From DATKEJ01 sp963768715 (GTDB lineage Bacteria > Bacteroidota > Rhodothermia > Rhodothermales > DATKEJ01): 64,000 bases of DNA. The notes under the pieces were generated by a model. It saw nothing but the letters and a program-made list of their open reading frames with translations, was not told where the DNA came from and ran no database searches. This document shows positions 53,020-61,502 of the stretch, piece after piece. The number at the start of each line of letters is the position of its first letter. The first letter of the stretch is position 1. The position numbers and the translations under genes were made by a program. Where the stretch lies: assembly GCA_963768715.1 (NCBI GenBank), contig CAVYJC010000011.1, forward strand, positions 558,001 to 622,000, read 5' to 3'.

Positions 53020-55509
53020 ATGCGTTACGCTCACATACTGTTTATTCCTATTGCCGCCCTTACGCTGCTGACGCCGGATGACGTCGACGGGCAATCCACG
53101 GACTCGTCACGACAATTCTCGAAAGCGATGAGCCCGAAGTTGGCACTCGCTGTCCGGAACTACCTTACAACGCTCCCGCTGGAGGACGAGGCGGTTTCGA
53201 AGTTCGCGAGCGGCGATCCGTACTTCACGTACGTAGGCGGCGACACAATGGAGTTGGGCATCGCTGCCCATCAGTTCCCGAACGGTTCCGTCGTGCTTGG
53301 CATTCAGACGCTCTCGTCGGGTTTGCCCGTCACCGACGACGCGCCCAGAAAGGACCTTTCCGGTGTCGGCGCCGATTGGTACATCGTCCATTTCGATCCC
53401 GAAACGGGTGAGACCTTCTTCGCCAGCTACTACGGAACGGACCAGCACGATTGGCTCAGTTCCATGGAATGTGAAGACTCAACCTTCCGTTGCATATTCG
53501 CCGGTGCGAGCCAACGTAGCGCACTCGGCAAGACGCAATCTCACGGCCTCTTTATCGCGATCATGGGTTTCATCGATCCAATTACGCTACAGGGGGCCTA
53601 TCAGAACTTCTGCTCTTTCTTCGGCCTCGATCCTGGAGACTGGTTCTCCAACGCCGCCTTCTGGATGGTCCTTTCGGCCGCGGCCGAAGGTGAGGCTTCT
53701 TCGAAGTACGACCCTGCTGCCATCCAGCTCGGCGCCGGTATCTGTGGGTTTCGACAAGCGGGAGACCGGATTAACGGACTCATTGCGATTGTAAATCCGG
53801 GCACATGCCAGCTTGAGAATGTCCTTGAGAGCACGTTCGAGACAGACGATACGTTCTACGGGTGCTTCTCAGACACAGGGCTGGACGGCACACCGATTCC
53901 GGTAATTACAGGAGTCGGCATCCGCGACGACAATGCCGATTTCGCTCTCGACGGACCGTCGACGCCCACCTTGTGCTACGCCCATCAGAATGAGACGGAG
54001 ATGACGTGCTCCGACATGCCTGCGGCGACTCCCCTGGAGGCGTCCGGCAAGACAGCGACTGTGGCCGAGAACGATCAGTACCAGGACATACAGCGCGACC
54101 CGGACCTGGGCACGTTTGCCCTTGGCTGGAATTCAACCAGCGGGTACGGCTTCATCGACTATTGGGCATCGACGGACCTCTCTGTTATTGGATCGGCCGC
54201 ACCGCTTAGGGTCAGTACCGACCTCGGGCATCCTTTCGCCTTGAGCGTCAGCAACATGGGCCGTGTGTCCTTTTCGACCGACTGGAACGACTCAGGAACG
54301 TATTACGGGCAACGCATCGGCACCTATCTGGTCACGAAGGCCGCTGCAGCCGGCAAGTTTGCAAACGATAACGTGGGGCAACTCGCGTTCATGAACTGGA
54401 CGGCACTGCCCGGAGTCAACCGGGCCGCCCTTACCACCGACATTGACGACTATCCATTCAGACGAGGCTACGCCGGGGCATCGTGGTTCGGAATCGAAAC
54501 ATCACCGACCGCGATCCGGTCCGAATGTCCAAGCGGACAACGGGCCGTGTGCGCAAGTTTCGGCGAGGTCAACCCCGGTCTCAACTATGTATCTGCGTGT
54601 AACCTGACCTCCGAATCCGTCGATCTCGGATTCTCAACGTCGTCGCCCGGCGTAGAGACGGAAAGCGGTTTCTTCTTCGACATCACGGACACCGGATCCA
54701 TCGAACCCAACGCATGCTCGAGGATGTACTCCTGGCCGGCCGAGGGCGGATTCAGCCTCGACCTCAATCCGACGTCCGGCTCGCCGGCCACCATCGGCTC
54801 GATGGCCGACGGTCTTTCGGGTCCTTTCAGCACCGTGATCTTCTCGGATGCGGCCCACGTCGTTGACGTCAACGACGCCCCCACCATCCCGCACACCTAC
54901 GCGCTTTATTTCACCAATACGCTCGACGAGGCGGTTGACCTCAGCGTGTACGGAGACGACGGTGATCTGTTTAGCACTTCTCTCGACCCGATGGCGGCGG
55001 CAGTTTTCAACGCAGATCCGGCCCAACTAGGGACGACCATCTACATTGCCGGTATGACCGATGGTCTCGAGGAGGTGTTTGCCCTCGATTTGCCCACCAG
55101 TGATTTCGTCATGCAGTCCCTGGTCGCACCGGGTACAGCCGGCAAAGACCAGAGTCAGGGCTTCGAAATCCTCGTCTTCAATGCGATGGGGACGCCCGCT
55201 GAAACCCGAGTCGTGACTTCAAATGAGCGAACGGACGAGCTTCCCGAGGCCTATGCGCTGCACGGGAACTACCCGAATCCATTCAATCCATCGACGACCA
55301 TTACCTACGAATTGCCTGAAGCATCCGACATCCGCCTGATCGTGTTGGATGTACTGGGCCGGGTCGTCGAGTCTCTGGTAACCGGACGGGAGTCGCGGGG
55401 GACGCACAATATCCGATGGGATGCCGGAGATGCGCCCGGCGGCGTCTATTTCGTGCAGCTTGAATCGGGGGATTTCGTACAGACGAGGAAGATGACGCTG
55501 GTTAAGTAG
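53020..55509 (+). CDS. Large T9SS secreted protein of unknown function
   Basis: The 829-residue protein has a signal peptide (MRYAHILFIPIAALTLL), a long beta-rich body without a recognised domain and many cysteine pairs (CEDSTFRC, CFSDTG, CYAHQNE). It ends in a standard T9SS sorting domain (GNYPNPFNPSTTITYELP, DVLGRVVESL, GVYFVQLESGDFVQTRKMTL). It should be exported to the outer surface. The first bases after its stop open a heptamer array. Confidence 0.85.
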   Translation: MRYAHILFIPIAALTLLTPDDVDGQSTDSSRQFSKAMSPKLALAVRNYLTTLPLEDEAVSKFASGDPYFTYVGGDTMELGIAAHQFPNGSVVLGIQTLSSGLPVTDDAPRKDLSGVGADWYIVHFDPETGETFFASYYGTDQHDWLSSMECEDSTFRCIFAGASQRSALGKTQSHGLFIAIMGFIDPITLQGAYQNFCSFFGLDPGDWFSNAAFWMVLSAAAEGEASSKYDPAAIQLGAGICGFRQAGDRINGLIAIVNPGTCQLENVLESTFETDDTFYGCFSDTGLDGTPIPVITGVGIRDDNADFALDGPSTPTLCYAHQNETEMTCSDMPAATPLEASGKTATVAENDQYQDIQRDPDLGTFALGWNSTSGYGFIDYWASTDLSVIGSAAPLRVSTDLGHPFALSVSNMGRVSFSTDWNDSGTYYGQRIGTYLVTKAAAAGKFANDNVGQLAFMNWTALPGVNRAALTTDIDDYPFRRGYAGASWFGIETSPTAIRSECPSGQRAVCASFGEVNPGLNYVSACNLTSESVDLGFSTSSPGVETESGFFFDITDTGSIEPNACSRMYSWPAEGGFSLDLNPTSGSPATIGSMADGLSGPFSTVIFSDAAHVVDVNDAPTIPHTYALYFTNTLDEAVDLSVYGDDGDLFSTSLDPMAAAVFNADPAQLGTTIYIAGMTDGLEEVFALDLPTSDFVMQSLVAPGTAGKDQSQGFEILVFNAMGTPAETRVVTSNERTDELPEAYALHGNYPNPFNPSTTITYELPEASDIRLIVLDVLGRVVESLVTGRESRGTHNIRWDAGDAPGGVYFVQLESGDFVQTRKMTLVK

Positions 55510-55544
55510 TTCGGGGTTCGGGGTTCGGGGTTCCAGGTTCGGTA
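55510..55544. repeat. Heptamer array (TTCGGGG), 5 units
   Basis: Three TTCGGGG units, then TTCCAGG and TTCGGTA, strictly 7 bp each, begin at the base after the stop codon of the secreted protein. The rest of the 171-base gap shows only AT/GC-mixed sequence. Confidence 0.8.
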
Positions 55545-55680
55545 GAGTCCGGACCGGTTCCGGGTTGTCCCGAATGACCGAGTACGGGCCCGGAGCTGCA
55601 CGCGACCCAATCGCGTTCAGAAGGATTCCGCAGGGAGGCGTTTCGATAATGGGTATCTTGGCGCACCCAACACCATAATA

Positions 55681-57670
55681 ATGCGCTTTACCCGTCGCGA
55701 ATTCGTACGTCTCGGCGCTCTCGCCGCGGCCGCAAGTCCGTTTCATCCATTCCGCCTTGGGACCTCACAAGATGCCCCACGCCTCTTCTTCGGAGAGGAC
55801 GAGATACTCTCGTATCCGAAAGAATGCATCCTCGCCCTTCCTCCGATCTGTGTTTGAGGAATGGCGGTCACTGCCGGATGCCGAAGCCGAGGCAACGATC
55901 CGCAAAGCGCTCGAGACCGGGGATTTGCTCTACGACTGGGGTACCGGCCTGGAGGCCATCTATCGCCAGGCCACGCTTGCCCTGTTGACTGGTAAGAAGC
56001 GGCATCGTGACCTGACGATGACCGGATTGCAGACGCTGCGTGCGCTTCCCCGATGGGATTATCTGCTGGATGGCGGAACGCGTCCCCTCGGCCTCATGCG
56101 GGCGTCGAAGGCCGTGACCGCTACGCTCCTATCGCTGGAGGTATTGGGAGACGACGTTCCGGAAGATCTCCGCGAGCAGCTCCTGACCGACGTCGCTGAA
56201 AAGGGATGCGCCCCGTGCCATCTCACCATTTACCAGATGAACCATCCGGATGAGGCCGAAGGATGGGGCGTCGACGCCGTGCAGGCGGCCGTCAACGCAT
56301 GGGACATGTCCCGATGGCCATGGATCCTCGGCGCGAACAACCTCCGGGCGATTCCGACGATGGGCTTGGGATTGGGCGCGTTGGCGCTGGCCGGTCGCGA
56401 TTCGCGTGCCGAAATGTGGCGAAATGCGGCCGCGGACAGTGCGCGGCGCTTCTTCGGATTGTTCGAACCCGACGGCAGCTATTTCGAGGGCATCAGCTAC
56501 ATCGATTTTGCGTTCCGCACGCTTTTCCTGTTTCTGGAGGCCGATTACAGACTCCGCGGCGACGTCGATTGGATCAAGGAGGCGAACTTCAAGGGCATCG
56601 TCGACTACATGGTCGCCCTGCAGAACGGACGCAACGCCGACGGGACCCCTGACATCGTCAACTTCAGCGATGCGCACTACACCGTTTTCACGTGCGTGCC
56701 GTCATGGATTGCGAATCATTCGGATAGCTCCCTCGCCGCCTACACAGCGCAGCATTTCGCGAGGCCGGGCTACTTCGCGGACTTCTTCTGGTACCGTCCG
56801 GATCGCCAGGGCGAACCCCCGCCCGAAAGCCTCGAGAACGTTCGTCTCGACCTTGGATGGATCGTCGCCAGAACCGGCTGGGATGCCGACGACACGGTAC
56901 TGGCCTTCCGCAGCGGAGGTCCGATGAACCATGAGCACGCGGACCGGAATTCGTTCATACTCAAATCGAAAGGCGAGCGACTGCTGACCGATCCGTTTGG
57001 AGCCTCTTATAACCCCTCCGATCCGAAATGGCTGCTCCGTCTCCCGATCGCGCACAACTCCGTGCTGATCGACGGGCGCGGGCACCAGTATCACCACGGC
57101 GAGGAGGGTACGAACGCGAGCAAGGCCTCGGCCGAGATCGTGTCGTATGTCGACAACGGAGACGTCGTCTACTGGACGAGCGACGCGACCTCAGCGTACC
57201 GGCTCGTCGACGACCGGATTCAGCGCGTCCGCCGCAGCATGATCTTCCACAAACCCGACCTCGTGATCATGCTCGACGAGGTCGAAGCGTCGGAGCCCGT
57301 TTCAGCGGAAATCCTCTTTCATCCGGACAATCGGGACGGAGAGGCGGTTTTGGAGACATTCACGGGCGAGGAATTCGCGATCCAGCGACCGAAGGCGAGG
57401 CTTCGTGGCTGGTGTTATTCCAGAACGCCTTTGTCGCTGGAACGGAAGGTCCTGGATCTGCCTGATGAGGATGGCGCGTTCCCCTATCTCGATGCCGTAT
57501 CGGAGAAGGCGCCGTCGATCGCGGTGCTGACGGTGCTGGAGATCGATCCGAAACGTGTCGTTCAGGTAGCCTCGAGGGATGCCGGCTGGGAAATTTCGGG
57601 ACGGGACGATTTCTTCGCGACGGTTGACGTCGGGGAGGGTCTGCCAAAAATCCGTGTCGGTTTGGAGTGA
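55681..57670 (+). CDS. Heparinase II/III-like polysaccharide lyase with Tat signal (frameshifted)
   Basis: An ATG at 55681 opens a twin-arginine signal (MRFTRREFVRLGALAAAAS) and DAPRLFFGEDEI, then hits a stop. Removing one base near 55798-55806 joins it to the long frame (start 55757 in isolation), which reads RIRKNASSPFLRSVFEEW. The body has an alpha/alpha toroid followed by the heparinase II/III beta-sheet domain, with GPMNHEHADRNSFILKSKGE carrying the catalytic His/Asn surroundings and LLRLPIAHNSVLIDGRG. Such enzymes cleave uronate-containing glycans such as alginate or glycosaminoglycans; the actual substrate is not known. No T9SS tail is seen, so a periplasmic place is likely. Confidence 0.82.
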
Positions 57671-57671
57671 C

Positions 57672-57851
57672 GGTTCCGGGTTCCGGGCGTCAGCCCGGCG
57701 TAGCCGCGTAGCGGCGAAGGCGGGTTCCAGGTTCAGTGACAAGAACCACGCGACCTTCGACTAGCGGACGAGCCGATATCGAGAAGCGATGCTGGCCCGG
57801 TCGGGGCAAATTGTTGGACCCTCGGTCCTCGACCCTAGAGCCTAGACCCCA
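57672..57851. repeat. Heptamer-phased repeats after the lyase gene
   Basis: GGTTCCG twice (57672-57685), GGTTCCA/GGTTCAG (57723-57736) and the degenerate series GACCCTC, GGTCCTC, GACCCTA, GAGCCTA, GACCCCA (57817-57851) all hold 7-bp phase. An inverted repeat CGTAGCCGCGTAGCGGCG lies between. No gene is seen in the 182 bases before the toxin remnant. Confidence 0.6.
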
Positions 57852-57852
57852 G

Positions 57853-58115
57853 CTAATACGTCTCCACCGACTTTGATTTGAGGAGCCGCCTGTCCTGTGT
57901 TACCAGAAGGGCCTCGTAGACGCGCGCGGTAGCGGAGGATCCGGTTCGAGCTCGAGTCTTCCCTTTTCGGCAAGAACGATCGTTTCCCACACAGAGATGG
58001 GTGACAGAAAGACGTCGCTGTCATCCGCTTCGACGGCCTTTCGAAGCTCAGGACTGATGGATGACGATCCTGTCAGATACCAGATCCAGATGTGGGTATC
58101 CAGGAGCAGCCGCAT
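57853..58115 (-). pseudogene. PIN-domain toxin (VapC-like), internally deleted
   Basis: The N-terminus is intact from MRLLLDTHIWIWYLTGSSS (58115; first acidic PIN residue Asp) to ETIVLAEKGRLELEPDP. The next about 45 residues of a PIN domain, including the conserved second and third acidic residues, are missing. The sequence resumes in another frame with TARVYEALLVTQDRRLLKSKSVETY, the normal C-terminus, ending at 57853. The gene is thus a deletion remnant and the toxin is very probably inactive. The antitoxin upstream is complete. Confidence 0.75.
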
Positions 58116-58122
58116 GCTGTAG

Positions 58123-58362
58123 TTATTCCGAGAGGGCTTCCCAGTCCTCGGCTCCAACCGCCTCTACGATGTCGCCGACAATTCGTGTCTGATTGACCAT
58201 GGCGCCAAAGGCGGTCCGATCGATAACCTCCGGCGGCGGCGGCGACACAATGGCGATTGGATCGCCGTTCTTCGTAATCAACAGCGACCGACCGGTGCGG
58301 CGCACCTCACCGAAGAGCTTCAAGCATCGAGCCTTGAATTCGGAGACGGAGATTGTTTGCAT
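58123..58362 (-). CDS. Phd/YefM-type antitoxin
   Basis: I start at 58362 (MQTISVSEFKARCLKLFGEV) because this is the standard start of the family; the longer frame adds 11 residues. About 79 residues show the Phd fold: a DNA-binding N-terminus, then TGRSLLITKNGDPIAIV, and an acidic C-terminal toxin-binding tail (DIVEAVGAEDWEALS). It runs into the PIN toxin remnant, 7 bases apart. The partner is broken, so it may be an orphan. Confidence 0.82.
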   Translation of the reverse strand: MQTISVSEFKARCLKLFGEVRRTGRSLLITKNGDPIAIVSPPPPEVIDRTAFGAMVNQTRIVGDIVEAVGAEDWEALSE

Positions 58363-58465
58363 TGAATTATAACTATGGTCAACGCCTATGGTCACACTAT
58401 TATACAGGCTCCAAGTTCCAGGTTTGTCCCGAGCGAGTACACACTTTAGTACGGTCTTTCAGTTG

Positions 58466-58580
58466 ATCGAGTCACAAAGCGAAGCGCGATTCGAGGGACC
58501 TGCACACGTCGGAACCAGCTTGCCCGGAGAGGTCCCTCCTCCGTCGCTTGCGACTCGGTCGTCGGGATGACACGGCAACC
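58466..58580. repeat. REP-like imperfect palindrome in a 390-base gap
   Basis: In the gap 58396-58785 the DNA can fold: GAGGGACCT (58493-58501) pairs with AGGTCCCTC (58530-58538). This is flanked by GCGAAGCGC and CGTCGCTTGCGACTCGGTCGTCGG. Such elements occur between genes in many GC-rich bacteria. It could be a REP-type repeat; copy number in the genome cannot be told here. The rest of the gap holds GGCTCCA/AGTTCCA heptamers (58407-58420) and nothing coding. Confidence 0.45.
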
Positions 58581-58749
58581 CTTATCAAAGTGCGCGGGCG
58601 TAGCGGGTTTGGCTGCCACGGTGGCCCGCGCAAGGACGGGCGCAAGCAATCGAGGCAGATTCAGATGGCGACTCCGTCAGGAGCGTCACCACTTCTTCGT
58701 TTGAACCCTTTCAAGCCTTGAGGGTATATTTCGCACCCTGTGATTGGGT

Positions 58750-58784
58750 CCAGTGACTAGTGTCCAGTGACCCGTGACCAGATA
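58750..58784. repeat. Heptamer series (CCAGTGA-type) just before tRNA-Arg
   Basis: Units CCAGTGA, CTAGTGT, CCAGTGA, CCCGTGA, CCAGATA hold a 7-bp phase and end one base before the tRNA. They take the place where the tRNA promoter should lie. Confidence 0.6.
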
Positions 58785-58785
58785 T

Positions 58786-58859
<74 letters not shown>

Positions 58860-58863
58860 CTAG

Positions 58864-58908
58864 GCACAAAGCCGATCTGCCGCAAGGTGGGTCGGCTTTT
58901 GTGCTTTA
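58864..58908 (+). terminator. Terminator hairpin after tRNA-Arg
   Basis: GCACAAAGCCGA pairs with TCGGCTTTTGTGC (one bulged T) around a 16-base loop, followed by TTTAT. It lies directly behind the tRNA. The 264 bases beyond, up to the TM2-domain gene, show no gene. Confidence 0.75.
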
Positions 58909-59172
58909 TCGGGTTTAAACTTCCTACGCGAGCCGGACTCCCGGCTGCTATGCCCACCTTATCCTTGCTCGATCTCGGTCTTTTCCTGGGCCGGATTCTT
59001 TTTCTTGCTGGCGCAATAGAAGCGGGTCCCTCTCTCCAAATCTGCCAAGGGGTTCTCCCAGCGGGGCTGTGGGAAATTGCGTCTTAGTGCTAGGTAGACG
59101 GGTTCGCGGCGACGATCCCTGCGGAGGCAACCCCTATCGGATGGTGGACTGCACGAACGTCGGGTGCAGCGT

Positions 59173-59697
59173 CTAGAGCAAGGCACCCTTCACTTTCCGG
59201 ACATCGTCATCGTCAATCAGGCCTTCCTCTCGAAACTCAGCCAATGCCATCAGCCCATCTTCCGGATCGTCATCATGGACCGACTCGACCAAGGTCCGGA
59301 GAATCGAGCTTTTTCGAGTCTGATACTCGTTGTCGTCCAGCAAGTCATTCATGTACAGCTTGTCGAGCTTTTGCAGCTTCGACCGAATCGCGTGGATGTC
59401 TAATGGCGCCGGAAGCGCTCTTCCGCTAGAGTGTTCCGGTCGTGCGGGACCGGTGTGCACATTAACCACGTGAGATATTTGCTGTTGCGATCCGTGTAAG
59501 GCATTGATCTTGAGATTTGCCATGTCAACTTGACCACCCAGGGTGAAGAGGTCGATCAATTGACCAATGCCAAGCAAGCCCAAGGTAAAGAGCCAGATCA
59601 GACCTGTTCCAATCTTGCCAATGTAGAAACGGTGCAAACCGCAGACGCCGAGCAGGCACCCGGCCCAGAGAATGTAGGCAGTTCCCTTTTCCTTCAT
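59173..59697 (-). CDS. TM2-domain membrane protein with SHOCT-like tail
   Basis: The 174-residue protein starts with two membrane helices joined by the TM2 motif (YILWAGCLLGVCGLHRFYIG, then GTGLIWLFTLGLLGIGQLIDL). A hydrophilic linker and an alpha-helical C-terminus follow (SKLQKLDKLYMNDLLDDNEYQTRKS), which looks like a short SHOCT oligomerisation helix. Function is unknown. Confidence 0.85.
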   Translation of the reverse strand: MKEKGTAYILWAGCLLGVCGLHRFYIGKIGTGLIWLFTLGLLGIGQLIDLFTLGGQVDMANLKINALHGSQQQISHVVNVHTGPARPEHSSGRALPAPLDIHAIRSKLQKLDKLYMNDLLDDNEYQTRKSSILRTLVESVHDDDPEDGLMALAEFREEGLIDDDDVRKVKGALL

Positions 59698-59991
59698 GAT
59701 GCAACTCTGTCAGTAAACGGCAGTGTCTGTTTTGCGGACAGATCAGACCGGAAATGCAACAATAGCGAGTAGCAACCGCGATAGCAAGAGAACGGAAAGG
59801 CTGCCCTGACGATTGCTTGCCCGCAAACCTACAATATGGAGCCACCCTTCGCTCCTCGCTCCGCTTTGAGCTACGAGCGCCAACCTCCCTCCACCTCCCC
59901 AACAGATCAACAGGATCGCGTCTTCACCCAAACCAAGCGCACATGGCCTATTATACCGAAGACTACGTTCGTCACATCACCAATCAAGGAT

Positions 59992-61134
59992 ATGCCTGTG
60001 TTGACCATGGGAGTCGTTGGAACTTCAAAGAAAGAGGATGAAAGACGCGTTCCCATTCATCCCGAGCATCTCGCGCGACTGACCGAGAACATCAGGCAGC
60101 AATTGGTTTTCGAGAAAGGGTACGGCGAACAATTTGGTATCACGGACGAAGAACTGGCCGGCCAGACAGGTGGCGTGGCTTCCCGCAGCGAGCTGTTGAC
60201 TGACTTGGGGTCCGTGATCATAGCCAAGCCCGTCCTTTCCGATTTGGAAGAGCTTCGTTCGGGCGGAATGGTTTGGGGATACCCCCACTGCGCGCAGCAG
60301 AATGCGATCACGCAAATTGCCATTGATAAGAAATTGACGCTCATCGCCTTTGAAGACATGTTCGTTTGGAATCCGAGCGGCCAAATTGGGAGACACACAT
60401 TCTATAAGAACAATGAAATGGCCGGGTATTGCGCGGTCCTCCACGCGCTCGCACTAAAAGGCATCGACGGCCACTATGGGAATCAGCGAAAGGCGATCAT
60501 ATTCAGCTTCGGAGCTGTGAGCAGGGGCGCAATCTATGCCCTCAAAGCACACGGTTTCAGAGACGTAACCATTTGTATTCAGCGGCCCGATCATGAGGTT
60601 CGGGAAGAGGTGCTGGATGTCCACTATGTGAGCATTAGGAAAGGCGGGGCCGGCGAACCACGGTTGCTTGTAGTGGAGCATGACGGCTCCGAACGCCCCC
60701 TATCCGAATTAATCAGTGAGTCGGACATCATTGTCAACGGTGTCTACCAGGATATCGACGACCCAATAAACTTCGTAAATGAGGACGAAAAGGAGACGCT
60801 TAAGCGTGGATGCCTCATTATCGATGTGAGTTGCGACGAAGGCATGGGATTCTATTTTGCAAAGCCCACCAGCTTTAAGAATCCGATGTTTTCAATTGCC
60901 GACGTTGATTACTACGCCGTCGACCATACTCCGAGCTACCTCTGGGAAAGTGCCTCCCGTTGCATTTCCGCTGCCCTGATTGTCCATCTGCCGAGTGTCA
61001 TCGCCGGACGAGACAATTGGAAGACAAATGCCACGATCCAAAATGCCATCAACATTGATCGTGGAGTCATTGAGAAGGAGAGCATCCTTCGTTTCCAAAA
61101 CCGCCAATCGGCGTACCCGCACTTGGTCGCCTGA
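59992..61134 (+). CDS. N5-(carboxyethyl)ornithine synthase-like dehydrogenase
   Basis: I start at 59992 (MPVLTMGVVGTSKKEDERRVPI); the longer frame is unlike the family. The protein has 380 residues of the alanine dehydrogenase/CEOS superfamily. Visible landmarks: FEKGYGEQFGITDEEL, AFEDMFVW, RHTFYKNNEMAGYCAVLHAL, the NAD(P) motif FSFGAVSRGAIYALKAHGF, IIDVSCDEGMGF and DYYAVDHTPSYLW. CEOS condenses pyruvate with ornithine or lysine by reductive coupling. Alanine dehydrogenase is the alternative, but the RHTFYKNNEMAG segment favours CEOS. The gene is preceded by a 294-base gap with no recognised promoter. Confidence 0.78.
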   Translation: MPVLTMGVVGTSKKEDERRVPIHPEHLARLTENIRQQLVFEKGYGEQFGITDEELAGQTGGVASRSELLTDLGSVIIAKPVLSDLEELRSGGMVWGYPHCAQQNAITQIAIDKKLTLIAFEDMFVWNPSGQIGRHTFYKNNEMAGYCAVLHALALKGIDGHYGNQRKAIIFSFGAVSRGAIYALKAHGFRDVTICIQRPDHEVREEVLDVHYVSIRKGGAGEPRLLVVEHDGSERPLSELISESDIIVNGVYQDIDDPINFVNEDEKETLKRGCLIIDVSCDEGMGFYFAKPTSFKNPMFSIADVDYYAVDHTPSYLWESASRCISAALIVHLPSVIAGRDNWKTNATIQNAINIDRGVIEKESILRFQNRQSAYPHLVA

Positions 61135-61146
61135 TTGGAATTGACA

Positions 61147-61358
61147 CTCCATCCCCCATCCCCATCCTCCATCCTCCATCCTCCATCCTCCATCCTCCAT
61201 CCTCCATCCTCCATCCCCCATCCTCCATCCTCCATCCTCCATCCTCCATCCTCCATCCTCCATCCTCCATCCCCATCCTCCATCCTCCATCCTCCATCCT
61301 CCATCCTCCATCCTCCATCCTCCATCCTCCATCCTCCATCCTCCATCCCCCATCCCCC
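61147..61358. repeat. Heptamer minisatellite (CTCCATC), about 30 units
   Basis: A run of about 212 bases is composed of the 7-bp unit CTCCATC (plus strand). A few units are CCCCATC, and two 6-bp slips (CCCATC) occur near 61161 and 61268. The complement is a G-rich strand (GGATGGAG) with GG-tracts at short spacing that may fold. It lies in the 368-base gap between the CEOS-like gene and the LRR gene. It is open in all three minus-strand frames, but only because the unit has no stop codon, so it is not a gene. Confidence 0.95.
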
Positions 61359-61502
61359 GAGGAACATCCGCTCCTTGCAACTGTTTGATTGAAGCCGCCG
61401 GTTCTTCGCTGAATATTCACGTCCTTCCGTCGCTAGCCTCCGCGTGCTGAGCTCCGCAGGATCCACCTGACTCTGCCAGAACGCACAATCTGGTAGTCGT
61501 CC

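Noticed and set aside
60892..61466. Three overlapping minus-strand frames encoding WRMEDGG-type peptide repeats
   Set aside because: They are the translation of the CTCCATC minisatellite, whose 7-bp unit has no stop in any minus-strand frame. No start signal or conserved protein supports them.
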